Counted from the first letter of the stretch, positions 50,213 to 63,167 are shown. The stretch: DNA of 64,000 nucleotides from Pyrus communis (GCF_963583255.1 NC_084807.1:1502872-1566871), one strand, 5' to 3'. Notes: a model not told the origin generated them from the sequence alone. Made by a program: numbers and translations.

Positions 50213-50680
50213 TAAACAGAGGTTAATGGTCCAGCTCAGCAGATCAGTTTAGAGATTGTTAATGTTTGTTAGTCTGTTAAGTATGTGCCATGAGAGCTAA
50301 GCTAGGTGATTAGTTGTTGTATAAATTGCTAATGAATATTCAAAGTATTTGAATATTCAAAGTATTTGCTAATGAATATTAAATAGTTAACCCTATATCT
50401 TTTGCTAATGAATATTCAAAGTATTTGGCGATAAAATAATAATAATGGAATAGATTAATCATCAATTAATTATCAACGAAAAATAATATTCATTAAGAAT
50501 GGGGTTTCTGCAACTCTAGATTTTGCAAATAGTGATAAGTGCCGAAAGATGAGTGGCTGGGATATAAACAGAGGTTAATGGTCCAGCTCAGCAGATCAGT
50601 TTAGAGATTGTTAATGTTTGTTAGTCTGTTAAGTATGTGCCATGAGAGCTAAGCTAGGTGATTAGTTGTTGTATAAATTG
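50213..50680. repeat. 116-bp direct repeat, LTR-like
   Basis: Two apparently identical 116-bp copies (50,213-50,328 and 50,565-50,680) include TGTTAATGTTTGTTAGTC and end GTATAAATTG. After the second copy the sequence runs on with CT-rich DNA to TTTCAACA (about 50,802), giving a TG...CA span like a short Copia LTR. The same flank before both copies argues for duplication of a larger unit, not two insertions. Confidence 0.5.
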
Positions 50681-50802
50681 TTAACTATCTCTCTGTTGAA
50701 TAGTTAATTCATTCATACAATTACAGAGCAACTATTATATCGCTCTCTCTAAAATTCCTTTTCTCTTTTGTTTACTCTGCATTCCTCAAATATTTCAACA
50801 TA

Positions 50803-51789
50803 GTTTGGGAAGCTCAAGTGTACCGGTTGATACTCCACGGCCGAGAAGGGAGGCCAAGTTTGGGAAGTCTAGATTCTTACCTTCTCTGGGTCTGGTACTC
50901 CGCATCAATTATCATGAGAGAGAGAGGGAGAAAGCGGGTATTCGATGAGAGCGTTTGAGTACTGTATATTGGTACAAAACCAATTAGATACTTGGAATTA
51001 GATAAACATCTTACAATCGTGCAAACTGGAACTTGAACAAATCCAAAATAAAATGAAAATAATCATATGAATACCATAGTTTCTCAAATGGCATATAAAC
51101 ATTTCCAAGTAAATTCATACCTCAATAAAAAGAGAACAGAATAAGCCATACTTCATACAATATCATGAATTAACTCAGAAAAATTTCTTTAACCCAGATT
51201 TTTAAAATTAAAATCACAAAAATTTGAACAACGAAAAGAGAACCCAAGAACTAAACCCTAACCAAAAATGTCAGAGAACTCACCAGGAAACCCAAGCTTT
51301 TTGGGTTTAAAATTTCTCCAATAAAACCCAAAATTTCCCTTAATGGAATTCCAAAAAGCATTCTCCATCAGCATTAGGCATAACCCCACTTACATGCGTC
51401 CCTTGCGAAAACTTCCCATTTGAAGTTGTTTCCAATTGATTGTCCACCGTAAAATGTTTTAAATCATCGCTGGCATGCTGCAAACAGAACGGGAGTGAAC
51501 TTGGATTTTCCCAAAAATTCACCAAATCAAACCACAAAAAATTAATTGAAGTAAACAAAGTACACAATTTGCCAAAACAATAGATCCAACATTCATACAA
51601 ATGAAATTCGATCATGAATTGAATAAAAAAAGTGAGAGAGAGAGAGAGGAACCACAAAAAATTAATTGAAGTAAACAAAGTTCAGGAAATTTTTTTTGAG
51701 GAAAAACATAAATTATATACCTTAATCAGAAAGGGCTTGCAAGATTCTATACAAAACCCTAAAATTCGATCAGCAACGTTTCCTGAAAT
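50803..51789. other. Intergenic, weak coding hints only
   Basis: A 30-bp phrase starting ACCACAAAAAATTAATTGAA is repeated at 51,532 and 51,651, with a GAGAGA run between. A minus-strand ORF (51,340-51,480) has a non-repetitive translation but no recognised relative. Confidence 0.35.
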
Positions 51790-52372
51790 AAAAAACGTTA
51801 ATTCTGATTTTTTTGTTTAAATAAATGAAAAATGTGGCTAAATTAATTAATATGCGTTAGTTTCAAAACAATAAATTGGATCAAAAGTAATACCAAACAT
51901 CCCCTTATGTATGATTATGTTTGAGTGAGAGATTTCCAAGTCTCAAGAGATTGACACCAAATTAGTAAAAAATGGAGTGCAGAATGTGAGATTGGAGAGA
52001 TTAAACCATTACAAAAGCATGTAAGAGGGATTTGGACGCGGTGTAAGTATTCAGTTTTCCAACATATTGTTAGCAAAACTGAATGTATAAGTAAATACAT
52101 CTTAATTGATTGGTAAGGAAAAATCTGGATTAAATCATGATCATAGGATCGTCATCAATCGTCAATATAAAATGTAGTTAACGGTACAATGTCAGACGGT
52201 TTGAGCTAACTTTAATTTAACAAAAAATCACAAAGCAACTTTATTTTATGAAAATGACATGAATTTTAATGAAAATGACAAAAACTAAAAGAAAACAAGC
52301 TTAAATAAAGGGCCCACAAGCTGGAAGTTAATCCAGCGTGCAAACAATTTTTATTTTTTCAATCCATGCCAC

Positions 52373-52694
52373 TAAGGTACCGTTTGGTACGTGGGACGGG
52401 ACGGAACAGAGTGGGACAAAGCGTTCCGTCCCACGTTTGGTGCGCCTAAAATGGGTGGAACGAGCTGTTCCACGGGACGAGTTTTGAGTGAATTTTTGTT
52501 CCACCTCACCCCCTGGAACGACTCGTTCCACATCTGTGGAACACAAAATTATAACCTCTCCGTCTCCTTCTTCTTCCTCCTTGTTTCCATCCGAGGGCAT
52601 CTTTGCTCCCGCTCCGTTCCATTCCGTCCTGTCCCGTCCCGTCCCGTCCTATTCTGTTCCGTCCCGTCCCGTCTGCATACCAAACGATACCTAA
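52373..52694. mobile_element. GC-rich Tourist-like MITE with TAA target duplication
   Basis: The 316-bp element (52,376-52,691) has inverted ends GGTACCGTTTGGTACG and CATACCAAACGATACC, with TAA on each side. It is much richer in GC than its surroundings (GGGACGGGACGGA and CCCGTCCCGTCCCGTC arrays). Copy A (36,133) reads CACTGAGGGAACG there, an empty site. Ends and 3-bp duplication fit PIF/Harbinger MITEs. The ORFs it contains are artefacts. Confidence 0.8.
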
Positions 52695-53787
52695 GGGAAC
52701 GCCACTCCCATCAGCCAAACCGTTAAAATTTTGAATTTCAAACCATTTGCTTAATTTGTCAAAATGACACATTTGCAAAAGAAACCAAGAATTGATTCGC
52801 AAAACAAGCAGAGAATTTCTCAAAGCAAAACCGTAAAATAATTCAAATATAATTTTTTGGTGCACATTACGTCCCCATTCTGCCAACTTGGGTTAACAAA
52901 ATACCAATGCAGATACCAGAAAGTTTCAAGGCTGATACAAGATTTGTATGTACCATTGCCTTTTGAATAGGCCGCCCTCTTGCATCTTCCCTTGTGTCAA
53001 TTGTAGAAGTCATGATTTCTGTATATATTGCATACAGCAGCAAGTTAAAACATATGAGTAACAATTACCATAAAATGTTTAGTATTTGTTGTAATATGAA
53101 ATACTTTTTCTTCGTTAATTTTCTTTTGATCGGTTCAATTAAATGTCTATAAGAAGGACAGAAATCACTTTCATTGTATAATATATGTTTAGAAACTACA
53201 AACGTCATGTCGTATAAGAATTAGGTTGGTTGTGCTGCTTTGTGTTTTCAATCTCTTGTTTGGCCCCTAGTGATACTTTTGAGTCTTTTGACGTTGTATC
53301 AATTCTGTCATTCTTTTAAAAACGAATAAATCTTTTTAGGGGTGGGTTCAAAAAACCGAAAACCGAAAACCAAAACAAATGGGACCAAACACCGAACCAA
53401 AATTGAAAAACCACAAACAAAAAAAACCAAACCGAAAAAGAAAAAACCGAACCGAACTTTATTGATTCAGTTTTGGTTTTGGGGGTTCGAAAAAACGGAA
53501 TCCCTTTACACTTTACGAATGTATGCCCATGATGTTTCTTTTGTGAAACTTTGTTGTCAAGTTTGAAATTAGGCCTAGGGCTTTTTCAAGGAGCATATGC
53601 TTGGTTCAATTAGAGATGATATTTCATTGGTTATGGAGGAAAGTTTTGAAAGAATTTATCTGTTTGTTTGCTTTTTGAATGGGTACGGTGATCATTTTTC
53701 TTTGCAATTGAGGTTGTTGATAAAATATAATTGGTTTATATGATCTTGTATATGTACAACTACCTTCTCACTTTCCCACTTTTCCTA

Positions 53788-53821
<34 letters not shown>
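53788..53821. repeat. (TTA)n microsatellite
   Basis: About ten TTA units; the paralogous place in copy A (37,208-37,220) has only about four, so it expanded or shrank after duplication. Confidence 0.9.
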
Positions 53822-55146
53822 TGAACAATCAATATTATCATTTTTTTAATAATTGATATTATATACATTAAGGGGAATTAGTAGAATTAGTCTCACAATG
53901 AACTAGTAATAATATTGTTCAACTTCGCCTTTGCGAGAATCAAACCTAACACTTATCACTTACAAGTAAAGAGAAATATCACTAAATCGTAATACCAAGT
54001 GACCTCATTTTCTTATTATTAATCTACCAATGCAAATACTATAATACTGCTTTTTTTTTTTCAAAAGCACTTTTACAAAAGAGTTTACCAAACACTCTGC
54101 TGTTTTATTTTATAGCTGCTTATTCTCACAGTACAGTAAAAGCAGCATTTTTTCAAAGCACAACAATACCAAACCAGCCCTATCCTGCTTTCTCTAGTTT
54201 TTCAGAAATTGGGGAGGAATAAAGTGTTTTCTATTTTGGGCAATTGTTCTCTGTTACAAATTTCTCTCGTTCATCCTCCTAATCATTTTGTTTGGTTAAT
54301 GCTTGGAGTTTTAAGTTGTTTTGAACTTGAGTTTCTCTTGAGAAATGTTTTGAATCGGGGCTGTCTGTATGTTCACTAGTTAATCACCCAAGCATGTTGG
54401 CATGATGGTGAATTTTTTTGGAATTTGTGAGGTGTCGAATGACTAAACAGGTCCAGTAAAGTATATATTTAAGAAATGACCAAATATAGAATCCAGTATT
54501 GATAGAAAATCACTAAGAATCCAGTAATGCGGTGGTCATAGAGATTGAATAGAAAATAGGATGTTTTCCAACTGACATTCTGAAATAAGCACCCAATTAA
54601 GGTTCCTAGTCCGTCGCTTGCATCAGGTAGGGTTCCGATGAAGTTTTCGTGGCCGTGCAGGATCAAGTTTTATTTCTGGAAATAGAGAAGAGTGCAGAAA
54701 ACTTATTATGTTCTACTCTATCCTTTGTCATCACAAAATTTGCAATCTAAAATAGGAGCTTTTTTCGAACTGGCCTTCCGAAATGAGCAGCAAATAAGAA
54801 GTTTAATTCATGGTATCCTTCTTATTATTAATTTGCTGCATTGTAGGATATGTTTTCACCAGAGGAGGGTATGTTGCACAGCTTCCCAAAATAAAATTCA
54901 TGGTATCCTTCTTATTATTAATTACTTAGAATTTGAACACAAAATGAATTCATTTGATAGAAAATCATTGGCAACAGAAATTACCTGATGAATTTGCCGC
55001 GCAGCTGCAACATTCTATCAACATTTCGTGAATTTGAGAAGCAGCTGTGCAAGTTCAGTTGCGTTCTGTTTACTTAATTTTCTGTGTTTTTTCTTTTGCT
55101 GTTTGGATTTAGGAGCTAAAACATTTTTCTTTTGCAATATTTTTAG

Positions 55147-55255
55147 GTGGATGATGCGATCTGGGCTGGAAAGAAGCTAATGCACTCATGGAACAACTTA
55201 AGCTCAACCCTCAGCTTCAGACGTTTCAAGCGTGGCTTTGGGATTCTGCAACTGG
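55147..55255 (+). pseudogene. Unidentified exon-like fragment, second copy
   Basis: Near-identical to 40,441-40,551, encoding the same ANALMEQLKLNPQLQTFQAW block. The donor after it is changed (CTGGGAGTAT where copy 1 has CTGTGAGTAT). Confidence 0.4.
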
Positions 55256-56012
55256 GAGTATACACTCTTTCCCGGGTTTAAGGAGTATCAAGGTGCTTAG
55301 GGTTTGAGTTCGGCGTTTGAATTAAATAACTTTGGGTTAAACCATTCTGTAATATCAGTAGGTTTGTTTTAGGTATCTTATGGTTTTAGAATTGCCTGTG
55401 TACAAAGGATTCTTATGGCAACGAGACCATGTCGCTCTGGGAAGCTCTTTTGATGGTCGCTGTTGTTGGAGTTATATTAAAAAGAAATATTTAAAGAGGG
55501 CTGGAACCCAGTCAAAGCTGTGGGCTAGGTCCTCACGCCCATATTATATTACTGAAGAAAAAACATTACAACAGGGGGGATATAGTACCTAAACCCCGAT
55601 GATAAAAAAAAAATAAAATAAAATAAAAAACATAAACAACCACTCCAAGCAGTCAACGTGGCCATCACATATTGAATCCAAAAGGTTGACGCCTCATTCG
55701 CTGCATATAAGACTATAATTGAAAAGAAGGGAATTAGAGAGAGATTAAAAAAAAAATTGAAGTTAAAAAGTATGGACGACGGAAACTTTGATCCACATGG
55801 TAATGTCATTTGAAAAGAAAACGTAAAAAAATGCTGGTGATGATGAATGAAGAATAAAATTAAGAAATGAGATTGGCATATATTGAATTAGGCTAGTGTG
55901 AATTGAAACAAGTTAGAAAACGCACCTTAATTAGGCCAGTCCTCACCTTCTTCGTTTAACAAGGGGCAATTCTGAATTTTCAATCTATTTAAACAGGGGA
56001 GTCCACGAATCC

Positions 56013-56156
56013 CTTCTGGCAGTGATGCCAAATTAGAGCAATTACTAAATTCAAGGTGCTGCAGTGACGTGAGATTGCTTATTTCTTCTGGCAGTGATGT
56101 CAAATTAGAGCAATTACTAAATTCAAGGTGCTGCAGTGACGTGAGATTGCTTATTT
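56013..56156 (-). repeat. Two near-identical 72-bp LRR units in NLR2
   Basis: Units 56,013-56,084 and 56,085-56,156 encode HLEFSNCSNL(A/T)SLPE twice. They resemble each other more than they resemble the matching units of NLR1. Confidence 0.9.
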
Positions 56157-58442
56157 CTTCTGGCAGTGATGCCAAATCCTCAATTCCACCGAGTGTCAGA
56201 TGTGTTAATTTGGAGAGATGAGGGGAAGAAGAAGAGGCAGAAACATCAACATCAACACCAACATCATGTGTAATATCAGATGCTCCTCTAACAAACAAGG
56301 AATCAACAACCTTCCAGCTGCTCTTCTCAAGATCTATTCTCTCCACATTTGGATACAGAGGCATGGAAGTTAGATTAGGACAATTCCAGATCCTCAATGT
56401 AGAAAGACAGGAAAAAGAAGGCAACGACAGATTTTCCGTTGATGAAGAAGAATCATCGCTGTTATGAGTGTGCGCCCTCCACCATCCCTTCAGAACAGGG
56501 CATTTGTATAACCTTAGTGTCTCCAGGGAGGGAAAGAATGAGATCCTCATCATCTCATCACTCATACTATTACTGCTCTCTTTCTCTGATATGTACTCCA
56601 ACTTCTCCAAATTCCAAAGCATAAGAGACTTAAGGGAAGGCAAAAGATCCAAGGGTGGAAGATGTTGGCATCTCTCACATAAATACAATTCCAGATTAAC
56701 AATATTTATGAGAGAAGAAAACCAACTCGCAAACCTCACACCACCATAATACAGCACGGACAAGTGCTTTAGATTAGAATGGGGTTGCAATACTTCCATT
56801 GACTTTATAATATCCTCCTCATCAACTCCCCTTACATCTTCTCCATATTTCCACCTTAATTGCAACTCATCAAGGTGTTTGTCCTTGAGAGGTGTACCAA
56901 CATTTGATTCTGACACCACATGCCTCAAATTCCTTATCTCTAAGCGTCCCCTTAATTCCTTAAGGGTCCCCAGCTCAGCAAGACCAGCACTACCGCCCCT
57001 CCCCAAACAATTGCTTTCGCTCAAAACAAACATATTCAATGTACGAACACCATTCAATTCACCAATTCCACGTGGCATTCCAGTCACTTTCCAACAGCCT
57101 TCCAAGATGAGATGCCTTAAGTTGATCATTTTTTTAATGTCTCTAGGCAATTCCACAAGACTCCGACACCAAGTGAGATCTAGTGTTTCCAAATTCGACA
57201 GTCCAACCATCCAATCTGGAAGTCTCTCCATGGGATTCCCACTAAGATCAAGATATCTCAAATGTTTCATTTTTTTAAGACATTTAGGTACTCTTTTAAT
57301 TCCCATTTCATTGAGACTCAACATACGCAATGACTTCAAATTTGAAACAATTTTAGCACAAAATGAATCACATAATGACCCATCTCTACCACTCAACTCC
57401 TTTTGGCAAAGAAAAAGAAAAGTTCGTATTTCTTTTGCTTTTGGCAACAAAGTTGGCACTTCCCTTTCCAACGGATCAATTTGAAAATTGAAAGATACAT
57501 GACGAAGCTTTTCATGAAAATTCTTTTGGTTTGGTTCAACTACGACACTTCCAACCCCCGACACTAAGATTGCAAGTTCATTCATGAGATCGTGCATTTT
57601 ACAACTTCTAATTATACCAAACTCATCTTTTTCTTCTTCTTGAAAAAACGATCTCCACAACAACTCCTTGTAATATTCATATGCAACATCCTCCAAACCC
57701 TTGTTTTCATCAAATGACTTAATGAACCCTTGCGCCACCCAAAGTCTAATCAATCTCTGAACAGAGATCTCATAATCAGGTGGGAACAAACTACAATAAG
57801 CAAAACAATGCTTCAAATGTGATAGGAGCACATCATAACTCAATTTAAGTGTTGGTAAAATATCATTTTGTTCTTGATTTATTTTTGAAAGTGTCTTTTG
57901 TTTGAAATTCAACCAATCAGTTTCGTCATCTTTGGTGAACAACATCCCACCTATCGTCCTTATAGCGAGTGGCACTCCTTGACATTTTCTTGCAACCTCC
58001 TCCCCAACTGCCTTAATTGTTGAATTCTCTGGCTCCTTTCCATCTTTATAAGCCATTTTCTTAAATAAAGACCAACTTTGCTCTTCATTCAAACCCTTTA
58101 AGGTGTATGGTTTAGCTGTGTCTGATATCGTCGCAACGGTTTTACTACGAGTGGTTATTAGTATTCTACTACCTTCTCCACCACCCATTAACAAGTTCTT
58201 CAAGCTAAGCCACTTCTCTCGATCCTCATTCCACACGTCATCCAACACAAGTAGGTACTTCTTCACATCTACTTTTTCCCTAAGATCATTTTGCAACTGC
58301 TCAATCTCGTCATGATTTTTGGATTGAAGGATTTTCTTAACAACTATATCCAACTCAAATACATTAGAGACACATGTCCATATTTTCAACTCAAAATGCT
58401 TTTGAATCACCTCCTCGTTGAATATGAGTTGGGCAAGTGCAG

Positions 58443-58464
58443 TTTTTCCCAATCCTCCAATTCC
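58443..58464 (-). promoter_or_regulatory. Putative miR482/2118 target in NLR2 P-loop
   Basis: Same 22 nt as in NLR1. If the gene is transcribed it could be cut and feed phased siRNA production even without a full-length protein. Confidence 0.45.
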
Positions 58465-58795
58465 AACTATGGAAATGGTTGACACATTCTCAGTTGGGAT
58501 GGAATCCAACAAAAGTTGGATAATTTCCATTTTATCTTTATCTCTCCCTATAATATTTTCCTTACGGACAAATGAGTGAGTGACCTTCTCTCTCTTTACA
58601 AATCGTGTATCTTCACAATTTACTTCTAAGTGAAAGGTTCTACGATTTGCAACCTCACTCAGCCTTTTGTTAATATCTTTTATCATATGACCCATCTTCA
58701 GCCTATAAACAAGTTGATTTGAGCCAGAAAAAAAAAGGCCCACCTGTAAGAATTTGAATAGACATAATCACTAATATGAAAGAACTATATTAATT

Positions 58796-58847
58796 AAGTT
58801 AATAGAATTTTGTAACGTTAAGTTAATAGAATTTTGTAACGTTAAGT
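58796..58847. repeat. Short tandem repeat in the NLR2 intron
   Basis: The phrase AAGTTAATAGAATTTTGTAA plus CGTT occurs twice in a row. NLR1 has one copy at about 44,173-44,195. Confidence 0.8.
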
Positions 58848-60370
58848 TATATGAAACATTCAAAATAATAACGTAGAGAACTTATTGCAGTTAATTGAGT
58901 TATTGAGAGACCTATTGTATTCCTAATAGGTGGATATCTATAGGCTAATGTGACTATGAAAAGGTTCTATGAGATGCAACCTCACCAAACCTCTTGTTAA
59001 CATCTTTTATCTTATGTCCCATCTTTTAGCCCAAAAGCAAGTTGATTTGAGCTAGAGGAAGAAGAGGCGTACCTTTTTTGACAGCTTTGTATTTTCAAGC
59101 ACCATTTTTCTCCGTTGATTTTTAGTATTAAACTCATCCAACACGTCATCGGCTTCATAAACTGCGTCTTCTACGCTTTGGAGCCACAGTCTGACTTCAT
59201 TGTTGGCTTGCTTTTGCTCAGCGTCAAGAAGAACAGCTTGGAATCTGGCCACTCTCTTTGAGCTTCTGGAACTCGTCTTGGACACCCCAAATCAATCCAA
59301 TCTCTTGGAAAGCTAGGGAGCCTAGCCTCTCAATGATCCCTCCTGCAACGTTGAAGAGAACTCTTTCCGCCATTTCTTAGATTCAGGACAAGAAAAAAGA
59401 CAAGTGAAATGAAGTAGAAACTTGTAAGTGAGAAAATGGTTTTGCGTAGCGAAAGATGGCTCCTCCTGCTTGTCTTTATATGCAGCCACTCACATATAAT
59501 TCCATGCATAAAATGAAAACGAGACCGGTCAATATGTTACTGCTGGTCTTCATAATTGTCTTCTACTTTAGTCTAGTGGCTTGATAAAGTATTGAATGAT
59601 TACAATCAGACAAATTAGAAAACACAATCAATCAATCTACTTTTTTTTTTGTGGAGAGCATCAATCATTCTACTTTAGTAAAGTATTAGCTAGTGCTTTT
59701 CATCCGCAAGAAGAAGCAGAATTCTCTCCTATCTTCTTCTCATCTCCTTTTAATTTCTTATTTTACATTCTTTTATTTTGTCTTTTTTCTTTTCTTGTTA
59801 TAAAAAATTAATGTAAGATATTGATGTGATTTAACTGTTACCGTTCAAATATAAGAAAAAGAAAGAAAAGAAAAAAAAGAGAGAGAAGAGAATCCTATCC
59901 CAATAAAAAATGCCAATTACAACAAATCACGAGGCTCACACGCTACTCTGTTCCCACTATTTGCGCATTTGTACACCCAGCGCTGGCCGGTTCTACACCC
60001 AGCACTTCCAACTAGAAGCAATCATTTCAATTTTATTGGTATCTTCACTACTTATTTGTTCACCGATGCTCACATTTATTTTGTAATTAATAACAAATAA
60101 TTATACATTGTATTTTGTTTATGTTTGAGCCGTTGTGAAAATTTGATCTACTCCAATTTCTAACGCTTTCTTTCAGTTGAGAAAAAAGGACATTTGTTTA
60201 TGTCTCCAATTTCTTACGCTTTCTTTTAACTTTTTTTTTTTTTTTTTTCAGCTGAGAAAATTAGAAGGGATGATGACATATCATAGTGTTCATTTATGTT
60301 GATAATATAATCTACACTAGGAGCTGACAAGAATTAATGGATTAATTTAAATTGGTTTCCTGAATTTACT

Positions 60371-63167
60371 CTAAAAGTAAAAGGAATGTTGCGATTGGTT
60401 TCTAGAATTTTAGTTTATTTATTAGATGCTATGAAATTAGCCTGAGGGCCAATATCCAAATGGAAGCAAGTACTAAAGGGCTCTTCATTTTTAAGTGAGA
60501 GATTTTAGGTTCGAGTCTCGCCAAATGAGAATTTGAATCAAATTATTGTTAATTTATTGTGAGGCTAAGCTCACTCATCTCTACTTTAGTGTAGATAATT
60601 TCTTTTTTTTTAAATAAAAAAAAAATTCTCATGCCCCCTAAGTATTGAAATTCTTGATTTTCATGAGTATAATTACTGATTTTTAGTGGACTTCGTCTAT
60701 TTTTTTCATTCCTAAAAACTTATTAAACGATTAAACTATAGAATCAATTTAGAAAGAATCCAATTCCCTTTTTTTCATTCCCATTCCACTTTAATAAACA
60801 TATAAATATACCCTTCCGAAGAAATCTCAAATTTATATTTTGATTCTCCAATTAATTAAACAAAATTATAACATTTTCAAAAGTTCTGAATGGTATTCAT
60901 ATTGTATCCCTTTTGCCACAATATAAGGCCAAAACCCCTCAATTATGGGGACAAAGGAAGTCATAAATTGGGGTCCATTTGGGAATGAGGAAATTTCAAA
61001 GCTCAATCCAATATTGATTACAATTAGACAATGAGGATCGGAGGGGATCCTCATCCGTACTTTTTCAACCCGTTTGCAATTTTATTGGTATCTTCAGTTT
61101 TAAATTTACCCATCGATCCTCACAAATTATATTATTAAATTTAGTACACTATGAAATTTCTTTGATTAAATCATGATCATTCTCTCGTCGCATAATAAAC
61201 AAATGTTCTCTCTCCCGCTCCTTGGGCCCACACGCAACTATATATTGCATTGTGTTTATGTTTGAGCAGCTGAGAAAATTAGATCGACTCCAATTTCTAA
61301 TTTCAAAACGATGGTTGAGATAAAAAAATAATGATAATACTACCCTTTTGCCAAGTGTCTTCATCTTATAAGACGTAAGATGAGAGGTTAAGATTACTTT
61401 GATGTAAGCCTAAATATTGTCAAAACTATATAACCGTTAAAAGAGTTCTAGTGAAGCAACATTATACATATACTAAAACCCAACACAAAAACCATTGTTC
61501 ATTAACAGTGAAAGGTCTATATTATAGATTTGTTTTTCATATCAAATCTTAAATTATCGGTGTTAATAAAATTGATTTTGTTTTGCAAATTAGAATTTTT
61601 AAGCGACAAAATCAATCTGCAAATTCAGTTCTGGTCTGAATGCTTCCGCTTATTTAGATTGTTGAATTGATCTTTACCTTTACTAGATTTTAATTTTCAA
61701 TGTTGTTTGCTACATTATCGTGTTACTTTATTATTAATAATACTAATTTGGTTTTGTAGATCAAGATTTTTAAGGGAGAATCAAGTTCAAAATTCAATTG
61801 AGGTATGAATCTTTTTGCTTATTTGGGCTGTTGAATTGGTCCTTGCTTTTACTGCATTTTTTTTATACTGTTGTTTGGTGCATTCTGGTATTGATTTCAT
61901 TGTAATTTTATGGATTATAAGTGGTTATTTGGATTTTGGATTGTGAGAAGGATCTGGTTGGTTTCAAGATAATCAGATGAGTTTGGGATTTTTACCGTTT
62001 CTCTCTGCATGCTTCTAGCTGTTGTGTGTGTGTGTGTGTGTGTGTGTGTATTATTCAATTGTTTGCATTTATTTTTACTCAATTTTTTTACTTTTTCTCC
62101 ATGTGTTGCTTCATGTATGTTTCTCAATTGTTTGAATTTACTCTTTACCTTCAGTTTTTACTGAATTTATTGACTTTTTGTGCATGAGATAATCTATTTG
62201 TTATATGTCATGGTTAAAGGTTTGGTTTCTTTCTTTTTTCTTTTTACCAATCCTCTCTCTATACGATTTAAGTTGAATTACCATGGGATGTACAACAAAG
62301 GAGGCTAAAAGGCAGTCTGGCCCCAGGAAAAGGCCATAAACAAAGCAAGGAAAAAGACCAGTGGTTAAAAAGGCTAAGTAGTCCGAAAGAGATTTATAAC
62401 AAGACATAAAGTGCAACTTTTGTTCAAATCCTAGACATCCCACTAACCCAGAAAAATACAGAATGACAGCTAGCTACACCTTTGCTTCATTTTCCACGTT
62501 GGTGGGTTACCTGAGCCCCTCAAATAATTAACAAATCATCCAAACGTGTTTTAGGTTGATGGGTTACCTTGAACCTCTCAATAATTAACAAATAAACCAG
62601 CATGCTTTCACAGTGCATCTACACTATTTGGTTCCAGGAAGTGATAAAACTGAAAGTTAAACAATGTTTTTACATCAGCTCCTACTATATCGTTAACTTT
62701 TAGCCCAAGTCTTAATTAAGGTTTTTTTTTTTTTTTTTTTTTAAGTTTTGTCTGCATAAAAACAAAGTCACCGGTTCCCACTACATGATTAACTTTTGAC
62801 ACCTACAATGATTTTGAATTAATAGCACATAATAAAGCTACTTTAATTTTCTTCTTTGGGATTACTTTAATGATGCAGTCATACTTCGTATTTTCTTCTC
62901 TGGGATTACTTTAATTATGCAGGCATCCTTGGTTGCATTGCCTTAAAAATGCATGCAATCTCGGACACACCGACACATAACAAAGTTGCTCACTTTGATG
63001 AGCAATTTTCCCTAAAAAAAAATTGAGTGCATCACAGTCACAGACCATGGCCCATAAATTATAAAAATAGTTACGAAAAACTACAAAAGCAAGTGCCCCT
63101 TAGTTTACGTCTAAGGTGTGTACAAAAGTTTAAAAGTGTGAACAAAAATATAAAATTATGTGGAAAA
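60371..63167. other. Intergenic with SINE and simple repeats
   Basis: No gene recognised. About 60,460-60,630 is a SINE of the 7,526 family (GGTTCGAGTCTCGCCAAATG, ATTGTGAGGCTAAGCTCAC, A-rich end). About 61,330-61,470 resembles 46,553-46,680. A (GT)n run lies at about 62,021-62,049 and a poly-T run at about 62,722-62,742. Short ORFs are not convincing. Confidence 0.45.
60460..60630 (+). mobile_element. SINE, same family as 7,526
   Basis: Shares the box-B-like phrase, the TTTGAATCAAATTATTG core and the GTGAGGCTAAGC block with the 7,526-7,688 element, then ends in T/A-rich sequence. Boundaries are approximate. Confidence 0.55.

Larger units (their letters stand above)
51790..54805. repeat. NAA10 3' flank, segmental copy C (rearranged order)
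   Basis: 51,790-54,020 matches 35,590-37,440 of copy A, and 54,037-54,805 then matches 34,510-35,255. The two parts are in swapped order. The switch lies at about 54,030, inside an AT-rich stretch. A second join at about 54,805 leads into sequence matching 40,040 onward. Confidence 0.75.
55927..59373 (-). pseudogene. CC-NB-LRR gene NLR2 with frameshifted CC exon
   Basis: Exon 1 (59,373-59,073) and exon 2 (58,743-55,927) are separated by a 329-bp GT-AG intron. Exon 1 is 301 nt, 2 nt shorter than in NLR1. After MAERVLFNVAGG...QDEFQKLKE the frame shifts and stops at SCSS. Exon 2 is fully open (938 codons) with P-loop, kinase-2, RNBS-B, GLPL-type, RNBS-D and MHD-type motifs identical or nearly so to NLR1. 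Its LRR end is about 12 residues shorter, finishing EGEDWPN. A downstream ATG at 59,285 is in the frame of the rest of exon 1, so an N-terminally shortened protein lacking about 30 CC residues but keeping EDAVYEADDVLDEF is possible. Either a recent pseudogene or a receptor with a truncated CC domain. Confidence 0.75.
54830..60370. repeat. Segmental duplication unit containing NLR2
   Basis: Second copy of 40,040-46,790. The HCF173-derived part is shorter here; only the GGATATGTTTTCACCAGAGG piece remains at 54,846. The exon-like fragment is at 55,147-55,255, and the NLR follows on the minus strand. Confidence 0.7.

Noticed and set aside
51340..51678. 112-codon minus-strand ORF
   Set aside because: The N-terminal half is translated from a short direct repeat; no domain recognised. 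The last ~45 codons could be a fragment but cannot be supported.
52391..52726. ORFs on both strands over the GC-rich MITE
   Set aside because: Compositional artefact of the GGGAC/GTCCC arrays inside a Tourist-like MITE.
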